Assembly: GCA_020744225.1 (NCBI GenBank)
Contig: JAGMWG010000014.1
Location: forward strand, 744,001-808,000
DNA from: Paraphoma chrysanthemicola
Lineage: Eukaryota > Ascomycota > Dothideomycetes > Pleosporales > Phaeosphaeriaceae
Direction: 5' to 3'
Length of the DNA: 64,000 bases
The notes beneath the pieces are model-generated. The model was not told the DNA's origin. It saw only the letters and a program-made list of their open reading frames with translations, and did not search any database. The translations under genes were made by a program, and so were the position numbers. Within the stretch, counting starts at the first letter, position 1, and the number at the start of each line of letters is the position of its first letter. Below are positions 45,592-58,600 of this stretch, piece by piece.

Positions 45592-48500
45592 GTATATGTT
45601 TTTTAATCTAAATATATAGTAATAGATAATAATAATCTAATAATACTAGGTTTACTAGTACTAGTAAAGGTTTCTTTATAATTTATTTTGTATTTTTATA
45701 GAAATTCTTTAGCTACTTATTTAGCTTTATATTTCTTAATAGTATTATCTAAATTATACTTTTTATTAAGAATCTAGCATTCTTTAATAATAGAACAATT
45801 AGAATTAAGTACTAGAGTCTAAGTATTAGATTTTAATAAATTATCTACTTCTAATTATATAACTTTTAAATATAGATTTTTATCTAATCTATTTAAAGCT
45901 TCTTTATAAGTTTTAGACTCTTCTAGATTAGAATTATTTATAGTATTAAAGATATTAAGTAAAATTATTTTATTATAAAGTAATTTCTAATCTCTTTTAG
46001 TATTATTTAATTCTATAGTACTTAATATACTACTAGTAATAGTAGTATTATTAGCTAGTTTATCTTTAGAACTATTATCTATAATTCTAGATCTTATAGA
46101 TCTAGTAGTCTTTCTAATAACTTTAGAACTACTAGATATAATAGTATTTAATTTATCTTTAGAATTAATCTCTATTATCTTATTACTAGTATCTTTATTA
46201 TTATCTAGTCTTATAAAGATTTCTCTAATATTATTATTATTATTAGAAGTATAATAATAATCTTCTATAATTTTATAATCTCTAGTATTAATAATCTTAT
46301 TAGTACTAAGATTATATAATTTATAGATATTAGAACTAGTAAAACCTATTAGAAAATAAAAAGTAGCTCTAGAATCTAGTTTTTTAATAAAATTACTAGG
46401 TTCTTTATAATAAACTAAACTTCTAAATATTCTAATATTATTTAGATTAGGTAACTTTTTATATTTTAATTTATAAGAAGTTTTAAAACTTATAAAACTA
46501 TTAAGAGTTCTATTATATAGATAAGTAGTAGTTAAAATAGCTTCTCTCTAAAAGTATTTAAGTAGATTACTATTAATTAATAAAGCTCTAACTTTATTAA
46601 GTAAAACTCTATTAATTATTTCTATAGCTCTATTCTATTTAGAAGTATAAGAAGATAAGTATTATCTTTTAATACTCTTATAAAGTAAATAAGTATCTAG
46701 TTCTTTAGATTTAAACTTATAATCTAATTATAGAGTTTTTACTTTATTCTTATTCTTATTAAAGTTACTAACTACTTCTAATTCTTTATTATAATTAGAA
46801 CTAGAGCTAGAATTAGAATTATTATCTAAAGTATTATTATCTTTAGCTTCTAATTCTAATTTACTAATAGTAACTTTTATAATAAGTACTAGATCTTTCT
46901 AAGACTTAAGTAACTTAACTATTAAGTACTTTATTTTAGCGTCTCTAAAAGTAATATAGTACTTATAACCTCTAAAGATTTTAGATCTAATAGGTTCTTC
47001 TATATCTATATATAGAAGATCTAAATAAGCTTCTACTTTAGTACTAGGTTCTATATTTCTATTTTTTATTAGTTTAGCTTATATATAAATAATATAATTA
47101 TCTAAACTAGTATTTATAGAACTAATATTCTCTAGATATATAAAACTATAACTCTTAGTATTTTTAACTAAGTATTTAATAGTTTTAAGACTAATATATT
47201 CTAGTCTTTTATATATTAAATCTATAGAGTTATTATTAAGTACTAGCTCTTCTTTATTATTACTTTTAATAATAGAAGAGTCTTTATTAGAATTAGTATT
47301 ATCTTTTAGTTCTATAGCGTTTTCTATAATAATATCTTATTTTTTTAGACTAGAGTCTACTAAGCTTAGATTATTATTAGAATCTTCTATATCTTCTTCT
47401 ATAGTATTACTAATACTAGTTAATACTTTTTTAGAATTAGATATAATATTAGAAGATTTAGTACTAATAGTACTAAAAACACTAACTTCTTCTTTATAAC
47501 TATCTTCTATAAGAATAGTATTATTAGAAAGATATATATAGTATTTATCTTTATTAAAAGATAAGCTAAATCTCTTATTAGTTATTAAGCTTAAGCTTAA
47601 TAGATTAATACCTAATTTAGGAATATATAGAATATTATTTAATTTAACTAGCTTATTTATACTAGTAAATTTAAGTTCTATATTACTTATACTACTAGCT
47701 TTAATTATTTTATTAGTATTATCTTACTTAATATTAGTATTAGTAGGTTTAATACTAGTAAATAATTCTTTAATATAGTAAGTATATATAGTAGTCTTAG
47801 AATCTAAAATAAAATCTATAATAAGCTTATTATTAGATTTATTATTAGTATTACTAATAGTAGAAGTTAAAATAGTTTCTACTTTAGTATTACTAATAAT
47901 AGAAGTTAAAATAGTTTCTACTTTAGTATTACTAACTTATTTAGATCTCTTTTTAGGATATTTCTTATAATAAGTAGATTCTAAGTGTTTTTGAAGTTTA
48001 TAATAATTACAAACTTTATTATTTTTAGTATTATTATAACTACTATTATTAGTAGTATTATTAATACTTTTAGCTTTAGACTTATTAGTCTTTTTAGCTT
48101 TAGTAGGTATAGCTATTTCTACATTACTATTTTTTTTTTTATTATAACTCTTATAGTTTACGTAGGTATAATTATTATTAGATTTATTATTAGATTTATT
48201 ATTAGATTTATTATTAGATTTATTATTAGACTTTAATTGTCTATTTTTATCTAATAATTAATTTATAATATTATCTATAGTAATATTAGATTATTATTCT
48301 AATCTAATATTCTTAGTAATTATAGTAATAATATTATTATAATCTTTATGAAGATTATTAAGTAATAGAGCTACTATAAAGCTATTAGGTAATATTATAT
48401 CTTTAGATTTTAATTAATATAAGATTCTTCTAAAGTTATTAATATATAATTCTAAGTTATTCTTATTATTACTTAGAGTATTATTAATTAACTCTTTAGA

Positions 48501-48900
48501 AAGAATATAATTACTACTAAAACCTTACGATATATATAAATTCTTTAAAGTTTACTCTAAAATATAGGTACTAGTAATATATTGCGTTTGTAGTAAAGGT
48601 CTATCTTCTAGAGCTAGTTTTACTATAGTAATAGCCTTTTTATTTTATTATATAAGTTCTAAATTATTACCTAAATTAGCTAGATTAGTAACTATATTAA
48701 GGCCTTTTTCTGTTAATATTTAGCTTATATGTATATTCTAAATATTATAATTACTAGATTCTTTAAGCTTAGGTATTTTATTACTTAAAAAAGAATTAGC
48801 TATTTTAAATAAACTTCTTTATTAAAAGTTTATTATATAGCTTTTTTATATAGAAATATAGACTTATTTTACTACTAGAACTCTTATTATCTTATTATTA
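45592..48900 (-). pseudogene. Copia gag-pol remnant: gag, integrase, reverse transcriptase N-half
   Basis: Minus strand, reading right to left. Gag ends with a zinc knuckle near 47945-48010 (VCNYYKLQKHLESTYYKKYP, from CxxC...H..C). Upstream of it is an Asn-Asn-Lys-Ser repeat. The end of integrase is near 46250-46630: NKVRALLINSNLLKYF, NRTLNSFISFKTSYKLK, then IRIFRSLVYY and KLDSRATFYFLIGFTSSNIY. A reverse-transcriptase start follows near 45680-45830 (TLVLNSN, KKYNLDNTIKKYKAK, VAKEFL). The next segment, RLLLSITIYLD, runs into the Gypsy-3 target site, and the frame continues at 38888. Heavily RIP-mutated; non-functional. Confidence 0.82.
48172..48231. repeat. 12-bp tandem repeat encoding (Asn-Asn-Lys-Ser)n in copia gag
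   Basis: About five units of TTATTATTAGAT on the + strand; on the minus (gag) strand they read Asn-Asn-Lys-Ser. The + strand open frame across it is a shadow. Confidence 0.8.
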
Positions 48901-50326
48901 TTATAATAAGAGATAATAAGATTCTTATTATAAGTAGTTCTAAAATAAGTCTTATTACGCGTATAAGTATAAAATTATATACTAGATAATATAAGTATCT
49001 AGTAATTTTATATAAAAATATAGTATATAATATACTATTATTTTAAGAATAGTAGTTTAAAATAGATTACAGCTAATTTTAGAATAATAGCTTTCTTATA
49101 ATTTTGTAGTTTTCTATAAAACTAGGTCTAAAATAGCTTATAACTTATTTTAGGTTACAGCTACTATATTTTTAATACTAGATTATAAAACTAGACTAGA
49201 AAGTGCACTAGTTTTAATCCTCTAAGTATTTTTAACTTAGACAGCTAGCTCGTAATAATTTTTCTAATAATACCTAGGTTTGTAATAATTTGTAAACAAG
49301 GTAGTAATAATCTTATACAGCTTTTACTTAGATAAGACTTAGTATAAGTTCTATATAAGACCTAGAAAGCTATAAATTCTACTAAAACTTTTTGTAATTA
49401 ACTAAACGCAAAATAGTACTCTTTACTATTTTAATTAAAAATAATAAAGAGTAAATTTTACAAAGTTATAAAACTCTAATAGTTATTTTCTAAGATAGTA
49501 TAGTAAAAGCGTTTATATAGTTACTTATTATTTAGAAAATAATAACTCTAATAAGAAGTAGAGTATTATTTTAGAAATAATAGACTAATAGCTAATACTA
49601 CTATATAAAGAAGCTTTTTTAATAAAAGTTTTAAATATAGTAGAATTAGATTATAGTTTATTATCTACCTCTTTTAAATAGAAATTACTTTAATTATAGA
49701 GTAGGTAGTAGATAATATATTTTTAGAAGATAGTACTTTTATTAAGAAATTCTAGTAGCTACTAGAACTTATTTTGTTATACGTATACTAGGAGTAATAG
49801 ATTTCTAAGCTATTTTCCTAGTATATTCTCTTATAATATAGTTTTTAAAACGTACTAAAGTTACTAGCTACTTTACTCTTAAAAACTAATTAGAGATAAG
49901 TTTTTATACTCTCTATAAGAGATAATCTTTAAGTAGACTCTAGTATTACTATTTCTAGTATAGAGTAAGTAGAGAGTATACTAGAATATATCTTAGAAAA
50001 CACTATATTAAATTTTAAATTAAGTTACTAGAGTACTTAAGTTTCTTCTAGTAAGATAAAATAAAACAATACTATTTTCTTTATTCTTCTATACTCTATT
50101 TATACTAGTACTTAAAAGTAAAGCTAAATAAGAAGTATATAATCTTCTTAAAAGCTTATAAAGGCTTAAAAGTTACTAGTATACTAGTAGTATATAAGTA
50201 TAGTTTAAGTTAAAAAACTCTAAAATAGAGTAAATAATTACTCTTTGTTCTAGATAGACTAGCTTAGTAAGCTAGAATTATAATCTAGTAAATAAAATTC
50301 TCTTAGACTAAGCTAAGCTTATAACC
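48901..50326. other. AT-rich segment between copia gag and its 5' LTR, content unresolved
   Basis: No motif, repeat pair or open frame could be assigned. It is longer than a usual copia leader, so a further undetected insertion is possible. Confidence 0.4.
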
Positions 50327-50757
50327 TATTAAGAAGAAGTAAAAGTTACTAATAACTAGTAATATACTAGTTAAAAGAGAATATAAAGAGTATATTACTT
50401 AATAAGTAATAGAAGATAAGAGTAAGTATATAAAAGAGTAGATAGTAGATAGTATTTTATATTCTAGGTACAGATAAAAGAGAGAGATCTCTCTTTACTA
50501 TATACTTTAGTTTCTAAGCTTAGTAAGCTATACTATAGTATTAAATTAATTCTAAAAACTATTACTTTTTATTCTAATAGAAATAAAATATAAATCTCTT
50601 ATACAAAGTATATATTTTAGTCTAATTTTAGACTATAATTAATACTAAATTCTACTTATACTAAAATCTATATAGTCTTAAAGTATAGAAGATAAAACTT
50701 CTATAGTAGTAGTAATTTTAGACAGCTTATAAAAGATTTAAGTAATAAATATTTATA
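50327..50757 (-). repeat. Copia 5' LTR (right copy)
   Basis: 431 bp, aligning with 33812-34189 plus 36837-36890. It carries the short palindrome AGAGAGATCTCTCT, as does the left copy. Confidence 0.75.
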
Positions 50758-51243
50758 ATATACTATTAAACTTTTTAAGTAGACTTAGTTTTAAGAGTTT
50801 ATCTTAGAGCTTTATAATTATTACCTAGAAGTTCTTAATCTTTTTTATTACCTTAATAAAGAATTACTTTATATTCTCTATTTCTATAATAAGCTCTTTA
50901 ATAGTAATATTATTAGTAGTATTTAAGATTAAGATCTTTACTCTAGATAATAAAGTTTCTACTTAAGACATAGTTATAATATAGTCTTTCTAAACTAGTA
51001 GTTAATATATAATAGTAATTCTAACTTACTAAGAGTAGCTAATTCTAAGTAAGTGAAGTTTTAGAATATTTAGTTAAAGAGAAGATATTATAGTTAAGTT
51101 ATAGATAAGTATATATATAAAGTGTATTAGTTACTAAAGTAATATATTAAGTAGATATAATTCTTAACTATAGAGTATAAAGAGTACTTTATATATAACT
51201 ATATACTAAAACTAATTTATATTCTATTATAAAGAGAATACTA
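50758..51243. other. AT-rich segment, unresolved; possible minus-strand coding relic
   Basis: On the minus strand a frame reads SRVKILILNTTNNITIKEL followed by IIEIENIK and FFIKVIKKIKNF with few stops, resembling a charged coiled-coil (gag- or ORF1-like) protein. Not assignable to a family from sequence alone. Confidence 0.3.
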
Positions 51244-52730
51244 ACGTAAACTATTAGTAAGCTATCTATATTAGTAAGCTATCTATATTAGTAAGCTATC
51301 TATATTAGTAAGCTATCTATATTAGTAAGCTAGCTATATTAGTAAGCTAGCTATATTAGTAAGCTAGCTATATTAGTAAGCTAGCTAGTTTTTCTTAGTA
51401 TAACTAATATATTAGTAACTTAATTATATTTTAACTATAAAACATAATATTAAATAACTAAGAAGGTAGAATTAAGCTTACTTATAAGACCTATTCTATA
51501 CACTAGTTTTAAAGCTTATAATATATAGCTACTACTTTTAATATTAATTACTAGTACTTCTCTAATTAGCTTTATAGAATTACTCTATACTCTAAAACTT
51601 ATTTAAACTTCTATAAGCTTAAAATAATTTTTAATTAAGCTAAGAATAAGTAGAGAATATTGTAGAAAGATTCTATAGTTATTAGTGCGTAGTTTAAGCT
51701 AGTAGAAGAGACTAAAGCTAAGTATAGTATTTATAATAATAACATATATAATTTTAATAAGACTAGCTTTTAGATAAGTATAATTAAGTCTATAAAGATA
51801 GTTATAGGTATAAAGAGATATATAAGACTTAATCTAATCTAGCTAAGTAATTATAAGTAAGTAATAGTTATTTAGAGTATCTACACTAATAAGTATATAA
51901 CTTTACTCTTTATTATCTATAAGAAGTATATTTATATCTTTACGTAGTATAAGAAGATCTTAATACTACGTAATTAGAAGCTCTTAGTCTTTAAGAATAG
52001 CTAAATAAATAATATACTTAGTCTAGAGTAGTTAAAGTACTTTAATACGTATATAAAGACGCGTTAAGTAGAAGTATATAGACTACTTATTTTAGATAGC
52101 TATAAAAGCTATTTTAACTAGAATTTTAAGAACTACTATCTTAAAAATAAGATTCTAACTCTCTATATACTCTTTTATTTATTATATATCTTCTAGCTAC
52201 TTAATATAGTTTACTTTTTACTACTAAAGTATAAGTACTTCTAGTATATTAAAAACTTAGTATACTAATACGTCTTCTATATTAATAAGAAAGACTTTCT
52301 ACTAGTCTTTAAAAACGTATTTTTTAATATATTTATAGAGAATAACTATTAAAAGATTATTAAGATAGTAGAGTTAGTCTTTCTAAATATATAAATAGTA
52401 TTAGATTACTTTAAAGTATAGCTACGTACTCTACTAGAACTTCTTCTTCTAGAGATACTATAGTAGTTAAAGACTCTAAGTAATACTTATAAGTTTAGAT
52501 CTTAATTAAAGCTTATATATAAGTCTTTTACTTAGTTATTTATTATAGTCTAGACTAGCTTCTCTTAGCTTATAAAAAGTAGTAAGCTTATACTATATAA
52601 GAATACACTTTAATATACTTATATTTATAAGCTTAAGAAGTAATTAGTAGTAATAATAAAGTAGAAATTACGTAAAAGAAAGTACCTTTAGATAGATAGT
52701 ACTTTAGAGTATAGTTAGAAAGTATTATAA
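51244..52730 (+). mobile_element. Pogo-2, pogo/Fot1-type transposon with degraded transposase
   Basis: The left terminus is probably ACGTAAACTATTAG at 51244, preceded by TA, then the 17-bp tandem repeat. The + strand encodes a transposase: FKLVEETKAKYSIYN, NIYNFNKTSF (first Asp box) near 51740-51770, IIKSIKIVIGIKRYIR, LSNYK.VIVIQSI, LKYFNTYIKTR, VEVYRLLILDSYKSY (second Asp kept) near 52080, ILTLYILFYLLYIFQLLNIV, and a C-terminal TLSNTYKF, the usual TPSNTLEL end. The right terminus was not found. Confidence 0.75.
51254..51390. repeat. 17-bp tandem repeat, 8 copies, at the Pogo-2 left end
   Basis: GTAAGCTATCTATATTA repeated at a strict 17-bp period starting at 51257, 51274, 51291 and so on to 51376. 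The right half of the array carries GCTAGC in place of GCTATC. It probably belongs to the subterminal region of Pogo-2. Confidence 0.9.
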
Positions 52731-53782
52731 GTAGTTTTATTACTATTCTTAATAGTATAGTATTTAAAGAAGACCTATAGTGTACTATTATACAGAGTAA
52801 CACATTTAGTTTATATTACGTAGAGTTCTTAATTTTCTTAATGTACGTAAGTAGATTACATAATTATTTAGTCTTTATAAAAGTATTTTAATATTATAGA
52901 GAGAGAGAGAAGACGATACAAAAAAGAAGAAAAAGATAGAAAACTAGTAAGATAGATACTTAACAGCTAATATAGAGAGATCTTCTCTACTTTATTACTT
53001 ACTTCTATATACTATAAATAGTAAAATAAGTTCTAAACTACTTACTAATAACTTAAATAGTAATACTTAAGAGACTTAATACTTACTTTATAGTAAGTAT
53101 AAAGAAAGCTAGTAATATTAACTATTATAAGACTTTTATAAGAAGCTCTAGTTTATATAGTATAGTATAGAAAGCTTTATTATAACTACGTTTTACACCT
53201 TTATTAGAGAGTACTTAGTATATACGTAAGAGAAGTGCTTATCTTAGAGTTACTTAGTAGCTTTAGTCTATTATAATAAAGAAAAGCTACGTACTTCTAT
53301 TTACTATATTAGTAGAGAGTATTATAACTATAATACTCTTATCTAGAGTATTACTAAAAAGCTATTACAGCTTTAGAGAAATATAATACTTATCTACTAT
53401 ATTAGTAGAGTACTATAATAATACCTATCTACTATATTAGTAGAGTATTATAGTAATACCTATCTACTATATTAGTAGAGTATTATCTTAGTACTAAAGT
53501 ATTAGTCTACTATTTCTAAGTAGAGTACTTTAATACTATAATTTTAATCTACTAATTAGGTAAGAGAAACTAGTAATACTTACTTATATAAAGAAGATAG
53601 GTATATAAAAGACTCTAAGAGAGACTGCTAAGAATAAGACTTCTAAGAGAAACTAGAATAGCTAGTCTTAGCGCTACACTTAGCTCTTACTAAGAGAAGC
53701 TATTATACTTAGATATAAGAGTCTTACTACGTAATTTCTAAAGAGTATTATATAGCTAATAAGAAGTACTAAAGTAATAGTA
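52731..53782. other. AT-rich degenerate sequence with a 35-bp tandem repeat
   Basis: No coding motif assigned. It contains three 35-bp units starting at 53391, 53426 and 53461 that share TATCTACTATATTAGTAGAG. It may include the missing right end of Pogo-2. Confidence 0.4.
53385..53487. repeat. 35-bp tandem repeat, about 3 copies
   Basis: Units at a 35-bp period (53391, 53426, 53461), nearly identical, with a near-palindromic core CTACTATATTAGTAG. Confidence 0.85.
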
Positions 53783-55630
53783 ATATATTTTATAAGTAAG
53801 TTAGCTATATAAGTAAGTTAGCTACTCTATTAACTTTACGCACCTTTTTAAGTGTATAACTTAACTATAATATATAGTAGTATATAGCTATTAATATAAA
53901 AGATTAAGTAGTATCTATAAAGTCTTTTTTATACGTACATACGTTATATCTAGTCTCTCTACACCTACTATAGCGCGTAAGAGCCTAGTAGCTAAGGCTT
54001 AATTACTTTCTACTTTAACACTCTTTATAAGTAATCTACTAATTAGTCTTATATTAGGTAAGTATATTCTTACTAGCTCTCTTTATTAAGACTCTCTACT
54101 TCTATATATACTTTTTCTTATACTACTTTTGCTTTAACGCTACTTTATTAGCTTTTTTAAAGCTAGTAATTCTCTTATATATTAGCTTAGCTAATAGAAT
54201 TATTACTTTAGCGCTCTTTTTAAGCTAGTTAATTACCTTAATAATTAACGTAGATAAAGAGCTCTTATATTAGTATACGCGCTTATAAATTAGCGTTAAT
54301 TAAGCCTTAAGCTTACGCGTATTACTTAGCGTATAAGCTTACTAAACAGCCTCTAGTAAAGTAGTAGGTATAAGTGTATATAGCTATATATCTAGCTTTA
54401 ATAAAATAGCCTTTAGCTAGAGAAGTATAAGACCTATACCTTAAAAGACTAAGTAGATATTAGCTATTATAAATACGTAGTTAAAAGCTACTTTAAAAGC
54501 TAGTAGAAACTTAAGCTTTATAATATAGTTAATATAGTATTAGATAAGAGCCTTAATCTTATAGCTATACGCGCACTTTAATAGTAAGAAGTAGCTAATA
54601 TTAAAAGACTATAGTAAGTTAGATAAGTAAAGTAGTATATAAAGTATATAGATATTATTCTCTTTATAGAGCTCTTAAAATTTAAGAGAGTAGTAACTCT
54701 TATAACTATTAAGAATAAGTAAGTAACGTATACTTATAATATAAGTCTTTATGTAAGTGTTAAAGTACTTTAGCTACTTAACTCTAAGCTTATTATTTAT
54801 CTAGCTATTATTACTAACTATAATTACCTAGTTACGTAAAATATTCTTCTTATACTAAGTAAATAGATAATACTAGCTAGTAAAGATAAGAAAGAGTAGA
54901 ATAGCCTAGCTAGTAGTATTAATTATAGTAATTATAGTTACTTACTTATAATTACTAGACTAAATAGTCTTTAGTCTACCTCTTCTCTCTAACTCTATTA
55001 TAATAAGCTAAGTTATAATCTTACTTATTATAAAGCTAGTCTTATTAAAGTTATAAACGTTCTTATTATAGATACTATACTTAGTCTTTATCTTCTCTAT
55101 AAGCTTAAACTAGTATTATATAAGAATAGAATTCTTATATAGAGCTCTCTACTTATTATACAGCTAGTTAAAATATATTATAAGTTAGTTTAATTACTTA
55201 ACAAAGTTATATAGCTAGTAGACGCTAACGTAACTAGTATTATATATAGCTAGTAGCTTATTAGCTATATTACGTATAGCTACGTACATAAGCGTAAATC
55301 TACGTTAATTAAGATTAAGTATATATCTAATAATTACCTTCTTCTCTAGCTAGGTAAGCTTCTTTAAGTTAAACTAGTAATTACATTATATAGACTTCTT
55401 AGCGCGTTAGTTATTAAGCGTAGACTTTAGAATATTATACGTTAAAGTAGTATATCTAGAGCTTTATAGCTAAGAGAAATTAAGAGTAAAAGAGGTAAGA
55501 ATAATATTAGCTTTATTATAAGATAATATAGAACGTTATAGTAGAGCTATTAAGATGCGTAGTAAGAAGGTAATTAAAGTTAGTAGAGTAGCTAACTTAC
55601 TTATATAGCTAACTTACTTATAAAACACGT
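53783..55630 (-). mobile_element. Pogo-3, pogo/Fot1-type transposon with terminal inverted repeats
   Basis: 1848 bp flanked by TA (53781-53782 and 55631-55632). The right end is ACGTGTTTTATAAG when read inward; the left is the RIP-changed ATATATTTTATAAG. The inverted repeats of about 55 bp each contain a doubled AGTAAGTTAGCTA unit. The minus-strand transposase is degraded: TKYSIYNKNVYNFNKTSF near 55015-55070, then ELEREEVD, SNYK..VTIITI-like, and LFLIVIRVTTLLNF near 54660-54730. Length and layout match Fot1-class elements. Confidence 0.8.
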
Positions 55631-55639
55631 TATAATATA

Positions 55640-58600
55640 TAAGAAGAAGAGAAATATAGATAAGAGATAAGAGAAAAGATAAAAGTTTTTAAAAAAGAAA
55701 AGAACTAAAGAAGCTTTTACGTCTTTTAGTATTACTATAATATTAAACTAGTACTATTATTAGTTACCTATTTTTAAAGAAAAAAGTTAATAAGTCTATA
55801 CTTAGTTAAGAAACTTATATAAAGAATCTACTATAATAAGTAATTATTATAGAAGTCTTACTTACGTCTATATTAGATAAACTAAATAGAATAACGTTTA
55901 GCTAAGTTATAGAAAGACTAGAGTTAGTTCTCTTAAATACGTTTATTAACTTTAGTTACTTTAGCTACACCTAAGTTAATATAGCTACTATATAATCTAT
56001 AATTAAGAGTATAAGTAGAGTTATATTAGATTAATACCTAAATAATAGTCTTAGTAGTATAAATAGTCTTATACTACTATTAGTACTATATAGACCTATA
56101 AAGGTAAAGACTATCTAAATAAGAAGTAATATAGAGAGTCTTATATTCTTAGAAAAGAATATTATAAAGTTTCTATTAGACTATAATAAGAAGTATAGAA
56201 TTATAAGTTATAATAATAAACTAAGACTTAATTATATATCTAATTAGTGCAACCTATAATATTAAGTCTTTATCTAAAGAATAAGAGCCTTCTAGAAAAG
56301 AAACTAGAAAGTACTTTAAGAAGCTATAAAAGATTACTAGTATAATACTAATACTACGTAATAGATAAGTATACAATTCTTTATTAAGTTCTATATATTA
56401 GAAACTATAAGAAATTTTCTAAGTCTAACTACTTACTATACTAATTTTACTATATATACTAGTATATATATATACAGCTACTAGATTAATAAGATTAAGG
56501 TAAGTAATCTCTTCTTCTATAGTCTTCTATCTAAGAACTAGAAATAAGTAATATTCTATATACTTAAGAGTCTAGACTTTAACTAAATTAAGACGTATAA
56601 TATAAAAACTATATACAGCTATCTTTAGAAAATATATTAATAGTAAGAAAGACTTTACTAAGTAAGAATAGATAAGAATAATAAAGATATAATAAGAGTA
56701 TAAGCTCTTATCTATAATACTTACATAGATAGTATTAATTTAACTTTAGTATATTAAGTAATTAAAGACGTTAAAGAGAAGTAAGTATAAGAGCTTATAC
56801 TACTACTAAATATAAACTTAGAGGTATAGAATCTTATTAACGTAATAAGTAAGATAAAGATTAATATAGCTAGAGTTTAGTATCTTATAAACTATAATAT
56901 AATTAGAACGTTACTAGGTAATTACTATAACTATACCTATTTTATAGCTAACGCTATTACTACTAAGAACTTAGAGAATATTTTAAAAAAATAAAATAAT
57001 AGAAGCTTTATTAGTAAACACGCACTAATAATTAATCTAAATATAAGAATAGACTATATAGCTAATAAACATAAGTATAATAATACCTATAATATATATA
57101 ATACGCTAGGTTACTACGTAAGAGACTATAAGTAATATAAGTAATTAAGTAATATAAGATAGATAAGTTTTAGTTAGAGTAAGAGTAGTAATAAGATCTA
57201 TTACTATAGTCTTAAGTATAAGGTTTTAGAAAGAATATAAGACTTACCTTCTTCTATACTATAGCTAAAGTAGCTATAAGAGAAAATTAGAAACTTTTTT
57301 AAAGTAACTAATAACTAATTAGATTAGCTAGTATCTAGAGTATATCTAAATAAGTTTAAGAGAGTAGACTTAAGATCTAGTAAGTAGCTAAGAGATTAAT
57401 TTACTCTATAATAGACTACTTAAGATAATATAATTACTACTTAAGAGAAAGAAGAGAGTAAATATAATACTATAAAAGATATATACTATTTCTATACTTA
57501 TAAGATATTAGACTTAGAAAACTATTATAAAGTACTAAGTCTAGATACTATAAATAGCTAGTATATTATACTTAGTTAGATAGTAGAATCTTTTACTACT
57601 ATATAAGATAGTAATATACTATAAGATTAAGTATTAGAGAAAGTATATAATATATAAGTATTTAAGAAAAGAAAGAAACTAATAAAGAGTATAGTAGCTA
57701 ATAAGATAAATACTTAAAAGAATAATTTATAGATAGTAGTAGAAATATCTATATCTAGCTAAGAAGACTATAATAAGCTAGAAGAGAATATAATCTTATA
57801 CTCTAGCTAGGTATATAATAACTTATTTAGAGTAATCTAGCTACCTTTAGAAATAAGTTTATTTAGATAACTATTAGTAGACTCTAATAATCTATAGTTT
57901 ATATATAAGAAAAAAGTTTAGCTATAAGAACTAGCTAAGAATAGTAAACTTAGAGCTATAGTTATACTAATTAAGAATAAGTTACTAATAGTAATACTGC
58001 ACTAGAAAGTATAAGGCGTTACTATTAGAAATTTACTATTATAAGAAAATCTTTATAATTACTTAGTTAGACTATTAATAGAAAATACAGATTACGCTTA
58101 AAATATAGTAGAAATTAATACTATAATAATTAGAGTTAAAGTTAGTACTAGTTAGTAGCTACTCTACTTTTCTTTAGAAGTTAACTAACTAGTAGTATTT
58201 ATAGAGTTAGTAGACGCTTATAATTAGCTAGCTAACTAGACTCTTCTAAGTATATTAAAAAGAGAAATAAGAGTAGATATAGATAAAGATTTATATAATA
58301 TAGCTATAGAAAGATAGCTATAGTATACGTCTATCTTATATACGTAACTAAGAGCTAACTTAAGATACTAAGTTAGTAGTATAAGTAATACTTATATAAA
58401 CTTTAATAACTAAGTAAGAAATAATATTACTAAGCGTAAGAATAAAATACACAGAATAGTCTAGATAACTAGAAAGCTTCTTATATACTAGACTATAGTA
58501 GAAAAGAATTTTATTAAATATCTTATTAATATAAGTACTTAAATAAACTTCTTAAGATTTAGTGTAGTAAAGACACTAAAGATAATATATAAAAACTATA

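Larger units (their letters stand above)
33812..50757 (-). mobile_element. Ty1/copia-type retrotransposon, interrupted by Pogo-A and Gypsy-3
   Basis: Minus-strand copia element. LTRs: left 33812-34189 plus 36837-36890 (432 bp once Pogo-A is removed) and right 50327-50757 (431 bp). In element orientation a purine tract (TTAAGAGAGTG) precedes the left LTR, and GGTTATAAGCTTAGC, a candidate primer-binding site, follows the right one. Coding remnants lie at 37440-38888 and 45592-48900, split by Gypsy-3. The 1.4 kb between gag and right LTR and the 0.5 kb before the left LTR hold nothing I recognise. No clean target duplication was found at the ends. Confidence 0.75.

Noticed and set aside
47985..48236. 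Plus-strand 83-codon hydrophobic ORF
   Set aside because: It is the antisense shadow of the copia gag zinc knuckle and Asn-Asn-Lys-Ser repeat, and uses a non-ATG start.
51254..51390. Possible CRISPR-like array
   Set aside because: The repeats are contiguous at a 17-bp period with no spacers, and the organism is a fungus.
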